NCBI GenBank assembly: GCA_958296115.1
Contig: OY282442.1
Coordinates: 592,001-656,000, forward strand
Direction: 5' to 3'
Source of the DNA: an uncultured Dehalococcoidia bacterium
GTDB taxonomy: Bacteria; Chloroflexota; Dehalococcoidia; Lucifugimonadales; CAJWER01
DNA: 64,000 nucleotides
In this document: piece by piece, positions 52,628 through 63,357 of the stretch
Position numbering within the stretch: position 1 is the stretch's first letter
Layout of the letters: the number at the start of each line of letters is the position of its first letter
Made by a program: the position numbers and the translations under genes
The notes under the pieces: generated by a model
What the model was told of the DNA's origin: nothing
What the model saw: the letters and a program-made list of their open reading frames with translations, nothing else
Databases searched by the model: none

Positions 52628-53408
52628 GCGTCGAAGGGCAATGAGCGCTGACCATGCGAGCGAAGTCAAGCGCTCTGGGCACAGGAATGAATACGACTTC
52701 GCATCCCTGATTGGAGGCCAAGTCAATCTTGGCTCGCATATCGACAAGAAGGACGTCATTGACGCCCAGCATCGCTCTCACTCGGTCAAGGCAGGAACCT
52801 GGTGGCAGATCTTCTTATACGGGCGTGAGCGTCTGCGGACGAACACGATATTCCAAGGCTTGGGCCAGATTGCCGACATTATGATCGCATGCATCGACGC
52901 TTACCCTCCCGACAGGGCGAAATATCTCGCCGACCCACTGGCAGCCAAGGAACGGCTTCAGCCGCATATGCGAAGGTTGCGTTCGGAGCTGATCAACCCG
53001 AGAACCTTCCAAGCCTTCCTCAATAAAGCCCTATTCGATGGAGGAAACGCCGACTATCTGAGCATATTCCTCGGACCCGCAAGCGCCCCAGTTGACGACA
53101 AGCGCTTCCATATCTTCCACAAGGACGACGTGGTTTCGGCGCTTGCGGCGGACGTGACGCTCCGTAATTCAAAGGCGCGGCGAAAGGGCGAGATGGACGA
53201 CCAGAAGGTAACGTTCCTGTCCAAGCTGCACCGCAAGAACATAGGGGAGATAGAGGACAGGCACGACGGCGCGGTACATTATCGGGAGATGAAATTCCGT
53301 CTAAATGCCCAGAGCGTCTTCGATATTCTGACAGCCAGCATTGCGAACACGAAGCAGGCGCGGGCGCAGGCAACGACCTATGGGCGAGCCGCTCGCCTGT
53401 TCAGATAG
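52620..53408 (+). CDS. Probable type II restriction endonuclease partner
   Basis: A 262-residue protein coupled to the adenine methylase. I see no standard family name, but residues about 20-70 read EVKRSGHRNEYDFASLIGGQV and HIDKKDVIDAQHRSHSVKAGTWWQIFLYGRERL. The acidic DVID followed by S-V-K fits a PD-(D/E)xK-type nuclease core with Ser in place of the second acid, and GLGQIADIMIACIDAYPPDR continues it. The C-terminus (REMKFRLNAQSVFDILTASI) could be the target-recognition part. The role is inferred from position and core pattern. Confidence 0.7.
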   Translation: MPRRRRAMSADHASEVKRSGHRNEYDFASLIGGQVNLGSHIDKKDVIDAQHRSHSVKAGTWWQIFLYGRERLRTNTIFQGLGQIADIMIACIDAYPPDRAKYLADPLAAKERLQPHMRRLRSELINPRTFQAFLNKALFDGGNADYLSIFLGPASAPVDDKRFHIFHKDDVVSALAADVTLRNSKARRKGEMDDQKVTFLSKLHRKNIGEIEDRHDGAVHYREMKFRLNAQSVFDILTASIANTKQARAQATTYGRAARLFR

Positions 53409-53424
53409 CGCCAATCCCCCGCCT

Positions 53425-54318
53425 CTACGAAGATGAACCTGCTGCCTCCGCGAGGACGCCCATAGCGTCAATCGCCGCGTCAGTGTCTAGGCTGGACATT
53501 GAGACCACGAGGCGCTCCACGCCGGCGTCTTGGTACTCATGAAGAACGCCGCGCACTCTGTCCCTGCCGCCGTCCAGCGAAGCGCACGCGCCCACCGCAA
53601 CCTCGCCTGGGTCGCGCCCGGTCTCCTCGCAGGCGGCCCGTAGGCGCTCCCGGCCGCGCTCTATCTCTGCGGGCGCCAGCCGGTTCGGCAGCCAGCCGTC
53701 GCCCAGCCGCGCAGCCCGGCGCATCGCCGCGCGAGACGACCCGCCGACCCAGACCGGCGGACAGGGCTGCTGGATTGGCTTCGGGTAGAATATCTTGTCC
53801 GCGATGCCGAAGCGCCTGCCCGAATAACTCGCCGGGTCCCCAGCGCATAGCGCCCTGTACATCTCGACGTGCTCGTCGGTAACCGCGCCGCGGTCCGCGT
53901 AGGACGCGCCCATGCCCTCGAACTCCTCCGGCATCCAGCCAACGCCGACCCCGAAGAGAGCGCGGCCTCCCGACAGGACGTCGAGCGTCGCAATCATCTT
54001 CGCGTTCAACACCGGGTGCCTGAACGGCAGCACGATGACGCTGAAGCCCAGATTGACCCGCGACGTAACTCCGGCGAGGAAGCTCATCGTCGCGATGGGC
54101 TCCAGCACCTGCTGGCTGACCGGGACGTCCGTCCCCGGCCCGAACCTGCCGGGATACCTCGACGCGATGTCGGTTGGGAACACCGTGCGGTCCGGGACCC
54201 ATATCGAGTCGAAGCCGAACCCCTCGGCGGCCTGCGCCAGGCGCACGAGATGACCAGCCCGGTCGGCTGGAGGGCCTCCGGGGATTGCGGATGTCTTGAT
54301 GGAAACGCCCAGCTTCAT
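53425..54318 (-). CDS. LLM class (luciferase-like) F420/FMN-dependent oxidoreductase
   Basis: A 297-residue TIM-barrel flavin enzyme: LVRLAQAAEGFGFDSIWVPDRTVFP, EPIATMSFLAGVTSRVNLGFSVIVLPFRHPVLNAKMIATLDVLSGGRALFGVGVGWMPEEFEGMG, and PPVWVGGSSRAAMRRAARLGDGWLPN. This is the F420-dependent LLM group used for hydride transfer on unusual ketones, alcohols or monooxygenations. GGGAGG precedes ATG by five bases. LLM enzymes are strongly expanded in SAR202-type Chloroflexota. The substrate is unknown. Confidence 0.9.
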   Translation of the reverse strand: MKLGVSIKTSAIPGGPPADRAGHLVRLAQAAEGFGFDSIWVPDRTVFPTDIASRYPGRFGPGTDVPVSQQVLEPIATMSFLAGVTSRVNLGFSVIVLPFRHPVLNAKMIATLDVLSGGRALFGVGVGWMPEEFEGMGASYADRGAVTDEHVEMYRALCAGDPASYSGRRFGIADKIFYPKPIQQPCPPVWVGGSSRAAMRRAARLGDGWLPNRLAPAEIERGRERLRAACEETGRDPGEVAVGACASLDGGRDRVRGVLHEYQDAGVERLVVSMSSLDTDAAIDAMGVLAEAAGSSS

Positions 54319-54354
54319 GTTGGCCTCCCGGCTCGACCGTGGTCGAATCGCCGC

Positions 54355-54921
54355 CTAGCCCTCCCCACTCAGCGTCCTGGCCACCCTGCGCATGGCGTCC
54401 CCCGTGCTGCCCATTAGGGCCTGGGACGGTATCTCGTGGAACACCTTCAGGGATACGAAGACCGGCCCCTCCATCTCGACGATGCGGGGCAGCTCGCTCA
54501 CCAGGTCCTCCAGGTCGTCGAAGGCGAAGCTCTCCCTGAACCCCGCGCTCTTGGCTATCCCGGCCAGGTCGAACGAGCCGGCTCCTGGGACCGGCTGGCC
54601 GCCGGTCGTATAGTACACGCCGTCCTCGAAGACGAAGTGCGTCAGGTTGCGCGGCCCTTCGCCCGCGATGGTTACCAGCGCGCCCAGGTTCATCAGCAGC
54701 GCGCCGTCGCCGTCCAGCACTATCACGCGCCGGTCCGGCCGCGCTATGGCGATTCCAAGGCCGACGGACGACGCCTTTCCCATCGCGCCGAAGACCGGGA
54801 TATCCAGGTCAGGCGCGTCCGAGACCTCAGCCCAATAGCGGTTGGGCGTCATCGTGGCGACGACCACGGCGTCGCCGCGAACGCGGTTGATGGCCTTTGC
54901 AGCTTCCAGCCCTGAGAGCAT
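54355..54921 (-). CDS. TPP-dependent decarboxylase half-subunit (sulfopyruvate/phosphonopyruvate decarboxylase beta-like)
   Basis: A 188-residue protein matching only the C-terminal TPP-binding domain of thiamine enzymes: FGAMGKASSVGLGIAIARPDRRVIVLDGDGALLMNLGALVTIA (GDG...N pyrophosphate-Mg site), FVFEDGVYYTTGGQP and a helical end. Split enzymes of this size are the beta (ComE-type) subunits of sulfopyruvate or phosphonopyruvate decarboxylase; the alpha subunit carrying the pyrimidine domain is not adjacent. ATG 54921 has AAGGAG eight bases upstream. Another possibility is a stand-alone subunit pairing with a distant partner. Confidence 0.8.
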   Translation of the reverse strand: MLSGLEAAKAINRVRGDAVVVATMTPNRYWAEVSDAPDLDIPVFGAMGKASSVGLGIAIARPDRRVIVLDGDGALLMNLGALVTIAGEGPRNLTHFVFEDGVYYTTGGQPVPGAGSFDLAGIAKSAGFRESFAFDDLEDLVSELPRIVEMEGPVFVSLKVFHEIPSQALMGSTGDAMRRVARTLSGEG

Positions 54922-55005
54922 CTTTGCCGCTCCTTCCCGATTCTGCCTATGACACCGAATTGTAGGGGGCGGGGTCCGGCGCTTCAAGCCCGCCGCGCGT
55001 CCGCG

Positions 55006-55746
55006 TTATGTTGGTATGAGCTCGCGGACGAGGACTATGACGCTGGATGCGACAATGAGGACGAGGACAGCTTTTCGGAAGTCGGCTCTGTCCATCCTGC
55101 GGAGGAGCAGCGCGGATACGCGGAAGCCGGCGAGGACGGGGAGGATGGCGACCAGCGCGAGGATCATGCGCTCGGCGGTTAGCAGCCCGGAGACGCCGTA
55201 GCCCGCGACGCCGGCGGTCATGACGACGAGGAAGAACGCCGCGAGAGCGCCCCTCAGCTCGTGGATGCCGCGGTTCTCGTGGAGCAGGTAGAGGGCCATT
55301 ATCGGGCCGCCTACCCCGGAGGAGGTGATGAGGCCCGATACTACGAAGGCGATGGGCGGGCCTAGCAGCCGCGGCCGCCTGATGGACACGCTGACTCCGC
55401 TGATGATGAGGGCGGTTACCGCCAGAACTAGGAGAGCGATCAGTACCCTCATAGGGCCGGGATCGACGCTGCCGAGCGCGTAGGCGCCCACGGGCGCGCC
55501 GAGCAGTCCCGCGGCTGCGATGGGGGCCATCTCCCGCAGGGACAAGAGCCGCCAGGTCTGGCGCAGCACCAGTACGACGATTAGTATCCCGACGGTGTTG
55601 ATGAGTACGACTGACGTCTGGGGGTCGAGGGCGAGCAGCAGGATTGGGCCGGACGTCAGTCCGATTCCAAAGCCGAGAGTACTGGAAACGGCGGACGCGA
55701 GCAGCAGGGCGACTATGACGACGGCGATGTGCTGCGGCTCTATCAT
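55006..55746 (-). CDS. TauE/SafE family sulfite/organosulfonate-type permease
   Basis: A 246-residue membrane protein with seven or eight hydrophobic helices, including the family's repeated segments ASAVSSTLGFGIGLTSGPILLLAL and VVSGLITSSGVGGPIMALYLL near the middle. TauE/SafE proteins export sulfite or sulfoacetate-type anions, or import small anions. The neighbouring gene encodes a TPP decarboxylase half of the sulfopyruvate type, so a link to organosulfonate metabolism is conceivable but unproven. ATG at 55746. Confidence 0.85.
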   Translation of the reverse strand: MIEPQHIAVVIVALLLASAVSSTLGFGIGLTSGPILLLALDPQTSVVLINTVGILIVVLVLRQTWRLLSLREMAPIAAAGLLGAPVGAYALGSVDPGPMRVLIALLVLAVTALIISGVSVSIRRPRLLGPPIAFVVSGLITSSGVGGPIMALYLLHENRGIHELRGALAAFFLVVMTAGVAGYGVSGLLTAERMILALVAILPVLAGFRVSALLLRRMDRADFRKAVLVLIVASSVIVLVRELIPT

Positions 55747-55823
55747 GGAAGTTGCGGCAATCCGCTGGGGGCGTGTTATCGTTGACGGCGTGATTGGAGA
55801 TTCAGGTTCGAGCGGAGGATGCG

Positions 55824-56456
55824 ATGTTCCATGAGACGAGGAAGGGGGCCGGACTGCCCTACAGCGCTCTGAACGCGGTCGTGGTTCCGAGACCCATCGG
55901 CTGGATCTCGACGCTCAGCGCGGAGGGCGTTGCGAACCTTGCGCCGTACTCGTTCTTCAACGCGGTTGCGTACAGACCGCCGCAGGTGATGTTCTCGGCC
56001 ACGAGCAACCATCGGCTCGGCGGGCTGAAGGACGCGGTTGCGGACGCGCGCGCCACGGGGGAGTTCGTCGTGAACGTCGCCACGTGGGAGCTCCGGGAGC
56101 AGATGAACGCATCGGCGGTTCCGGCGCCGCGCGAGGTGGACGAGTTCGAGTACGCCGGGCTGACGAAGGCGGATTGCAGGCTGGTTCGCTGCCCTCGCGT
56201 CGCGGAGAGCCCCGTGAGCCTGGAGTGCCGGTACGCGCGGTCGCTGGAGATGCTGACGGACGACCCCGAGGACCCGAACACAGTGGTATTCGGCGAGGTC
56301 GTCGGCATCCACGTCGAAGAGCGGGTCCTGTCGGAAGGACGGATAGACTTCCTGGAGCTGCGTCCCATCGGAAGGCTGGGATACCTCGATTTCGTAAGGG
56401 TGGACAACGTGTTCACGATGGAGCGGCCCGAATGGGTTGCGGAACCTCCATCCTAA
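55824..56456 (+). CDS. Flavin reductase-like FMN-binding split-barrel protein
   Basis: A 210-residue protein with the flavin-reductase-like split-barrel pattern: NAVVVPRPIGWISTLSAEGVANLAPYSFFNAVAYRPPQVMFSAT, FVVNVATWELREQMNASA and VVFGEVVGIHVEERVL, ending RLGYLDFVRVDNVFTMERP. This family binds FMN and is common in LLM/VOC-rich catabolic contexts as a reductase or heme-free oxidoreductase partner. ATG 55824 has GGAGG five bases upstream; the in-frame start at 55794 lacks one. It converges with the D-aminoacylase-like gene. Confidence 0.88.
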   Translation: MFHETRKGAGLPYSALNAVVVPRPIGWISTLSAEGVANLAPYSFFNAVAYRPPQVMFSATSNHRLGGLKDAVADARATGEFVVNVATWELREQMNASAVPAPREVDEFEYAGLTKADCRLVRCPRVAESPVSLECRYARSLEMLTDDPEDPNTVVFGEVVGIHVEERVLSEGRIDFLELRPIGRLGYLDFVRVDNVFTMERPEWVAEPPS

Positions 56457-56459
56457 CCT

Positions 56460-58037
56460 TCAGGGGACGGGCTGGCCCGCAAGGATCCCCGTGAGGCGGC
56501 CCTGGTCCACCGACACCGCGCCGTTGACCAGGACGTAGGGAATGCCAACGGGATGCTGCTTCGGGTCGTCGAAGGTCGCGGTGTCTATGATGCGGTCGGG
56601 GTCGAAGACGACGACGTCTGCGAAATAGCCCTCTTCGACGCGCCCCCGCCCGGTCAGTCCGAACCGCCTGGCCGGGTTGTCTGTAACGCGCTGGATGACC
56701 TGTTCGAGCGTCAGGACGTTGAACCGGCGGCGGAGGCGCCCGATGAACCTGGGGAAGGTTCCGTAGGCGCGGGGATGGGGGAAGCTGCCGACGTGGATGG
56801 AGTCGCTGCCGACCATGAAGTCGGGCCTGGCGAGGAAGTCCTGCGAGTCTCGGCTGACCTGCCGCCAGACGTTGACGCTGTCGGGGGGCGTGCCCCAGAA
56901 GGCGATCTGCAGGTCCTCCTCGAGCAGGAGATGGCACAGCGCCTCGCCCAGTCCCATGCCGAGGCTGTCCGCGATGTCGCCCATCACCATGCCCTCCAGA
57001 TGCGGGTGATTGGGCAGGTACGACAGCACGGCCTCCACGAGCGGGCGCTTCATGCTGGCCTCGATGTGATCGACCAGCCCGCGGCGCTCCCGCGGGTCCT
57101 TCAGCCGCTGTATGATGGCGTCCGGGCCGCCGACGTGGGCGTAGCTGGGCAGGTTGCTTGCGGGGAAGGTGCTTCCGGTCGGGTACGGGTAGAGGTCGCC
57201 GGATACGCTCACCTCGCCGCCCGCCGCGTCGATCTCGTCGAACCGCTCCTTCACCTGGCCGGCGTTGTGCGCGGCGGTGCGGTAGTGGGAGAAGTGTACC
57301 TTGACCCCCGAGCGCCGACCGACCTCCAGGGCCTCGGGCACGCCGCCGTTTCCGAAGGCGCGGTCGGTGTTCACGTCGCGCAGGTGCGTCACGTACACGC
57401 CGCCGGCCTCGGCGACGGGCCTGCATATCTCGACTATCTCAGTCGTGTCGCTCCACGCCTGGGGATGGTAGGAGAGGCCGGTCGCCAATCCGACCGCGCC
57501 CTGCTCCATGCCCTCCCGGACGAGCCTTTGGGCGCGCTCCAGGCGGTCGCCTGTCATGGGCACGTCGTCGAAGCCGCACGTCTCCAGGCGGAGGGCCCCG
57601 TGGGCTATCAGGTAGGCGGTGTTCACGGCGGTCGCGCCTCGGTAGGCTTCGCGGAAGGAGGCCACGCTGCTGGTGTCGATGCCCTCTGGCGGGTCGCCGA
57701 GGATTCCCCGGAGGTAGCGCCCGTATATGCGGTAGTTCTCGGCGGAGAGCGGGCAGTAGGATAGGCCGTCCTGTCCGAGTATTTCGGTGGTGATGCCCTG
57801 CAGGATGCCCTCTGGGTGCTGCGGGTCGGTGAGGAGCGCGGCGTCGGAGTGGACGTGAGTGTCTATGAAGCCGGGCGATACTGCCATCCCCGCGGCGTCT
57901 ATGACACGGGCGCCGGAGGCGCGCGACAGGTCGCCGACCGCCGCGACGCGGTCACCGGTGATTCCGACGTCCGCCCTGCGGCTCGGTCCGCCGGTCCCGT
58001 CCACGACAGTCCCGCCTGTGATAACGATGTCGAACAT
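56460..58037 (-). CDS. N-acyl-D-amino-acid deacylase family amidohydrolase
   Basis: A 525-residue amidohydrolase: DIVITGGTVVDGTGGPSRRADVGITGDRVAAVG, the metal motif PGFIDTHVHSDAALL, TEILGQDGLSY, GLATGLSYHPQAWSDTTEIVEI, YVTHLRDVNTDRAFGN, VKVHFSHYRTA (metal His), MVGSDSIHVGS (catalytic Asp) and TDNPARRFGLTGRGRVEEGYFADVVVFDP. It would remove acyl groups from N-acyl-D-amino acids or a related compound. The position usually holding Cys near residue 95 reads Gln-Asp-Gly here. No signal peptide. The 226-base gap to hppA is described with that gene. Confidence 0.9.
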   Translation of the reverse strand: MFDIVITGGTVVDGTGGPSRRADVGITGDRVAAVGDLSRASGARVIDAAGMAVSPGFIDTHVHSDAALLTDPQHPEGILQGITTEILGQDGLSYCPLSAENYRIYGRYLRGILGDPPEGIDTSSVASFREAYRGATAVNTAYLIAHGALRLETCGFDDVPMTGDRLERAQRLVREGMEQGAVGLATGLSYHPQAWSDTTEIVEICRPVAEAGGVYVTHLRDVNTDRAFGNGGVPEALEVGRRSGVKVHFSHYRTAAHNAGQVKERFDEIDAAGGEVSVSGDLYPYPTGSTFPASNLPSYAHVGGPDAIIQRLKDPRERRGLVDHIEASMKRPLVEAVLSYLPNHPHLEGMVMGDIADSLGMGLGEALCHLLLEEDLQIAFWGTPPDSVNVWRQVSRDSQDFLARPDFMVGSDSIHVGSFPHPRAYGTFPRFIGRLRRRFNVLTLEQVIQRVTDNPARRFGLTGRGRVEEGYFADVVVFDPDRIIDTATFDDPKQHPVGIPYVLVNGAVSVDQGRLTGILAGQPVP

Positions 58038-58221
58038 GCTGTTTCCCCTCGCATGGCGCTGGTTGTTGTGGCAACGGCGTAGATTATGGACTCACCCGCG
58101 CGGCAACGCAATCACCACATCTATATAGAACACATGATTCTCGCCGCATTCGGGTAGCCGCCTAACCGCCGATTGTGCTACGATTTGAGCCGTTGGGAGT
58201 GCGGCTCTTGCCGCGTAGCAC

Positions 58222-58248
58222 GTCTTCCCGGTCAAGGGAAGACTTTTT
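58222..58248 (+). terminator. Leader terminator (possible attenuator) before hppA
   Basis: GTCTTCCC (58222-58229), 6-base loop, GGGAAGAC (58236-58243) and five T (58244-58248), 15 bases before the GTG start of hppA. The gene upstream is on the other strand, so no coding unit ends here. A second smaller hairpin (GTGCGGC...GCCGC...GCAC, 58199-58221) directly precedes it. Confidence 0.6.
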
Positions 58249-58263
58249 CATGGAGATGAGAAG

Positions 58264-60303
<2,040 letters not shown>

Positions 60304-60333
60304 GATTCAGGGCAAGACTGGAGGAGACAGAAC

Positions 60334-60669
60334 ATGACGCCAGAGCTCGCCGGTCTCATAGCCCTGTTCGGAACCCAAATCGCATTGGGGGTAGCTCTGT
60401 TTGGAGCCATCAAGTGGTCCGCCGACCGCTCGGAGAGGCGGTCAGAACGCATAGAATCCGAAGTCTCGGGACTCAGGACGGAGCAGAACAGGCGGTTCGA
60501 GCGCGTCGAAACCGACCTCTCGGAGCTCAAGGCTGGCCAGGCCAGGCTCGAAGGCATGTTCGAGGGCGCCTTCGAGCGCATTCCACGTGTGCGCCGCGAA
60601 TACCAGGATGACGACGGCGGCGGGGTAGCCGCCGAGAGCCCCACCAGCTATGACCCGCGCCAGCCGTGA
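60334..60669 (+). CDS. Membrane coiled-coil protein C1 (tandem triplet)
   Basis: A 111-residue protein: N-terminal helix [28 protein letters not shown], a basic [14 protein letters not shown] segment, a short coiled coil ([13 protein letters not shown] once) and a conserved tail [22 protein letters not shown]...[10 protein letters not shown] with a Pro/Asn-free end DPRQP. GGAGGAG precedes ATG. It follows hppA by 30 bases. Three near-identical copies follow one another, differing in the number of coiled-coil units. Function unknown. Confidence 0.7.
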   Translation: MTPELAGLIALFGTQIALGVALFGAIKWSADRSERRSERIESEVSGLRTEQNRRFERVETDLSELKAGQARLEGMFEGAFERIPRVRREYQDDDGGGVAAESPTSYDPRQP

Positions 60670-60689
60670 ATCTAGGACGAGGAGATAAC

Positions 60690-61181
60690 ATGACGCCTGA
60701 GCTCGCCGGTCTCATAGCGCTGTTCGGAACCCAAATCGCATTGGGGGTAGCTCTGTTTGGAGCCATCAAGTGGTCCGCCGACCGCTCGGAGAGGCGATCA
60801 GAGCGCATAGAATCCGAAATCTCGAATCTCAGGACTGTGGACCTCGCTGAGATCAGGACTGAGCAGAACAGAAGGTTCGAACGCGTCGAAGCCGAAATCT
60901 CGAATCTCAGGACTGTGGACCTCGCTGAGATCAGGACGGAACAGAACAGGCGATTCGAGCGCGTCGAAGCCGATCTCTCGGGACTCAGGACGGAGCAGAA
61001 CAGGCGATTCGAGCGCGTCGAAACCGTCCTCTCGGAGCTCAAGGCTGGCCAGGCCAGGCTCGAAGGCATGTTCGAGGGCGCCTTCGAGCGCATTCCACGT
61101 GTGCGCCGCGAATACCAGGATGACGACGGCGGCGGGGTAGCCGCCGAAAGCCCCGCCAGCTATGACCCGCGCCAGCCGTGA
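60690..61181 (+). CDS. Membrane coiled-coil protein C2 (tandem triplet)
   Basis: A 163-residue paralogue with the same membrane helix and tail as C1 but four coiled-coil units, alternating [26 protein letters not shown]-type and [16 protein letters not shown]-type blocks. AGGAG lies six bases before ATG 60690. The leader between each gene is the same 20 bases (TCTAGGACGAGGAGATAAC). Confidence 0.7.
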   Translation: MTPELAGLIALFGTQIALGVALFGAIKWSADRSERRSERIESEISNLRTVDLAEIRTEQNRRFERVEAEISNLRTVDLAEIRTEQNRRFERVEADLSGLRTEQNRRFERVETVLSELKAGQARLEGMFEGAFERIPRVRREYQDDDGGGVAAESPASYDPRQP

Positions 61182-61201
61182 ATCTAGGACGAGGAGATAA
61201 C

Positions 61202-61615
61202 ATGACGCCTGAGCTCGCCGGTCTCATAGCGCTGTTCGGAACCCAAATCGCATTGGGGGTAGCTCTGTTTGGAGCCATCAAGTGGTCCGCCGACCGCTCG
61301 GAAAGGCGATCAGAACGCATAGAATCCGAAATCTCGAATCTCAGGACTGTGGACCTCGCTGAGATCAGGACGGAACAGGACAGGCGATTCGAGCGCGTCG
61401 AATCCGACCTCTCGGGACTCAGGACTGAGCAGAACAGGCGGTTCGAGCGTGTCGAAACCGACCTCTCGGAGCTCAAAGCTGGCCAGGCCAGGCTCGAAGA
61501 CATGTTCGAGGGCGCCTTCGAGCGCATTCCACGTGTGCGACGCGAGTACCAGGATGACGACGGCGGCGGGGTAGCCGCCGAAAGCCCCGCCAGCTATGAC
61601 CCGCGCCAGCCGTGA
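61202..61615 (+). CDS. Membrane coiled-coil protein C3 (tandem triplet)
   Basis: A 137-residue paralogue with three coiled-coil units and the same ends. Only one or two substitutions distinguish the shared parts (E-to-D in [11 protein letters not shown]-to-D in [12 protein letters not shown]). Same ribosome site and leader as C2. Function unknown. Confidence 0.7.
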   Translation: MTPELAGLIALFGTQIALGVALFGAIKWSADRSERRSERIESEISNLRTVDLAEIRTEQDRRFERVESDLSGLRTEQNRRFERVETDLSELKAGQARLEDMFEGAFERIPRVRREYQDDDGGGVAAESPASYDPRQP

Positions 61616-61638
61616 ATCTAGGCAAGAGACCACACCCC

Positions 61639-61773
61639 GTGAACGACCTCGTAATCCAGACCGACGCCCTCGGCGCTATCGTCGAGACGCCCTCCTTCTA
61701 CCTCTACCTGTCAGGCCGACAGAACCTCGCCTACCTCCAGTGCATCGCCATAACCGGAGCGCAGGGGGGATAG
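61639..61773 (+). pseudogene. Remnant of an ABC transporter ATPase with internal deletion
   Basis: A 44-residue frame from GTG 61639. It starts with [11 protein letters not shown], the usual opening of an ABC ATPase, and jumps to [23 protein letters not shown], which corresponds to a stretch about 60-70 residues further on in bacitracin/lantibiotic-type ABC ATPases (GALIETPxFYPYLSGRENL). The Walker A region is missing and a stop follows at 61773. It therefore looks like a deleted fragment of such a gene. It ends at the ribosome site of glyS. Confidence 0.6.
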
Positions 61774-61784
61774 GAGAAGTGGCA

Positions 61785-63314
61785 GTGTCGAACCAGCCAT
61801 CCCTGGACCTCCAGACGCTGACGTCGCTGTGCAAGCGGCGCGGGTTCCTGTTCCAGAGCAGCGAGATATACGGCGGCCTCGCCAGCACCTGGGACTACGG
61901 CCCCCTGGGCGTCGAGCTCAAGAACAACGTCAAGGCGGCATGGTGGAAGCATTTCGTCTGGGAACGCGACGACATGGTCGGCCTCGACGCATCCATCCTC
62001 ATGCACCCCGACGTGTGGCGGGCCAGCGGCCACGCCGCCCACTTCTCCGACCCCCTGGTCGAGTGCCGAGAGTGCAACCTGCGATTCCGCGCAGACCACC
62101 TGATGCCATGGAAAGTGTATGGCAAGATGGGGCGACAGAAGGATTTTCTGGGATACGTGACCGACATCAACCCCGAGTGGTCCTTGTCCGACGAAGCGGA
62201 CTCGTGGCACTACGCACTCGCCCGAAAGCGTGGGTATAAGGACCACGTCGCGAAGCCAACGGAAAAGAGTGTTGGTGAGTTGATCGACAGCAGCGACATA
62301 CCCTGTCCTTCCTGCAAGTCTGTTGGCAGTTTCACGGAGCCCCGGCAGTTCAACCAGATGCTGACCACGCACCTCGGCCCCGTGCAGGACGACGCCAGCC
62401 TCACTTTCCTGCGGCCCGAAACCGCCCAGGGCATCTTCGTCAACTTCGACAACGTGATAACAGCCACACGCCGCAGGCCCCCATTCGGCATCGCACAGAT
62501 AGGCAAGGCGTTCCGCAACGAGATAACCACCGGCAATTTCATTTTCCGCACGCGCGAGTTCGAAATCATGGAGATAGAGTTCTTCGTGAAGCCGGGCGAG
62601 GACAACGAATGGCACGAACGCTGGACCCGCGAGTGCATGGCCTGGTACACCGAGCTCGGCCTCGACCAGGCCCGCCTGCGCCTGCGGCCCCACGAGCCGG
62701 ACGAGCTCGCCCACTACTCCAAGGCCACGTCAGACATCGAGTACAAATTCCCTTGGGGCTGGGGCGAGATCCAAGGCATCGCCAACCGCGCCGACTTCGA
62801 CCTCCGCGCCCACACGCAGGCCAGCGGGCAGGCCCTCTCCTACTTCGACGACGCAGCCAAGCAGCACGTCGTGCCCTACGTCATCGAGCCGTCAGCCGGC
62901 GTGGACCGCGCAGTCATGGCATTCCTCGCAGACGCCTACACCGAAGAGGAGGCCGTCAGCGCGAAGGGCAAGCCCGAGACCCGCGTCCTCCTCAAGCTGC
63001 ACCCAACCCTGGCGCCCGTCAAGGTCGCCGTCCTGCCACTCAGCCGCAACGAGCGCCTCGCGCCCACCGCCCGCGAGGTCCACCACCTCGTGCGGCGATC
63101 AGGAGCCATAGACGGCCTCGTCCAGTACGACGACGCGCAGAGCATCGGCCGCCGCTACCGCCGACAGGACGAAGTGGGAACCCCGCTCTGCGTCACAGTG
63201 GACTTCGACACCCTCGACGACCAAGCCGTCACCGTCCGGGACCGCGACACCATGACCCAAGACAGAGTAGCCATAGAGGGGCTGGCGCAGGAGTTGCGAC
63301 GGCGGCTGGAGTGA
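61785..63314 (+). CDS. glyQS: Glycyl-tRNA synthetase, dimeric (eukaryote-like) type
   Basis: A 509-residue class II synthetase of the alpha2 type. It begins [44 protein letters not shown]; motif 2 [60 protein letters not shown] (motif 3); and a C-terminal anticodon-binding domain ([23 protein letters not shown]). It charges tRNA-Gly in the cytoplasm. GTG 61785 is chosen since GGAG lies eight bases upstream, which overlaps the stop of the ABC remnant. Length is standard for the Thermus/Deinococcus-Chloroflexi type. Confidence 0.95.
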   Translation: MSNQPSLDLQTLTSLCKRRGFLFQSSEIYGGLASTWDYGPLGVELKNNVKAAWWKHFVWERDDMVGLDASILMHPDVWRASGHAAHFSDPLVECRECNLRFRADHLMPWKVYGKMGRQKDFLGYVTDINPEWSLSDEADSWHYALARKRGYKDHVAKPTEKSVGELIDSSDIPCPSCKSVGSFTEPRQFNQMLTTHLGPVQDDASLTFLRPETAQGIFVNFDNVITATRRRPPFGIAQIGKAFRNEITTGNFIFRTREFEIMEIEFFVKPGEDNEWHERWTRECMAWYTELGLDQARLRLRPHEPDELAHYSKATSDIEYKFPWGWGEIQGIANRADFDLRAHTQASGQALSYFDDAAKQHVVPYVIEPSAGVDRAVMAFLADAYTEEEAVSAKGKPETRVLLKLHPTLAPVKVAVLPLSRNERLAPTAREVHHLVRRSGAIDGLVQYDDAQSIGRRYRRQDEVGTPLCVTVDFDTLDDQAVTVRDRDTMTQDRVAIEGLAQELRRRLE

Positions 63315-63357
63315 TGGAAGGGGAGGAGATATAGGGAGACCTTCACATGGTCCGCTC

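Noticed and set aside
56553-57764. 403-codon plus-strand frame
   Set aside because: Opposes the complete D-aminoacylase family protein and has no recognisable motif.
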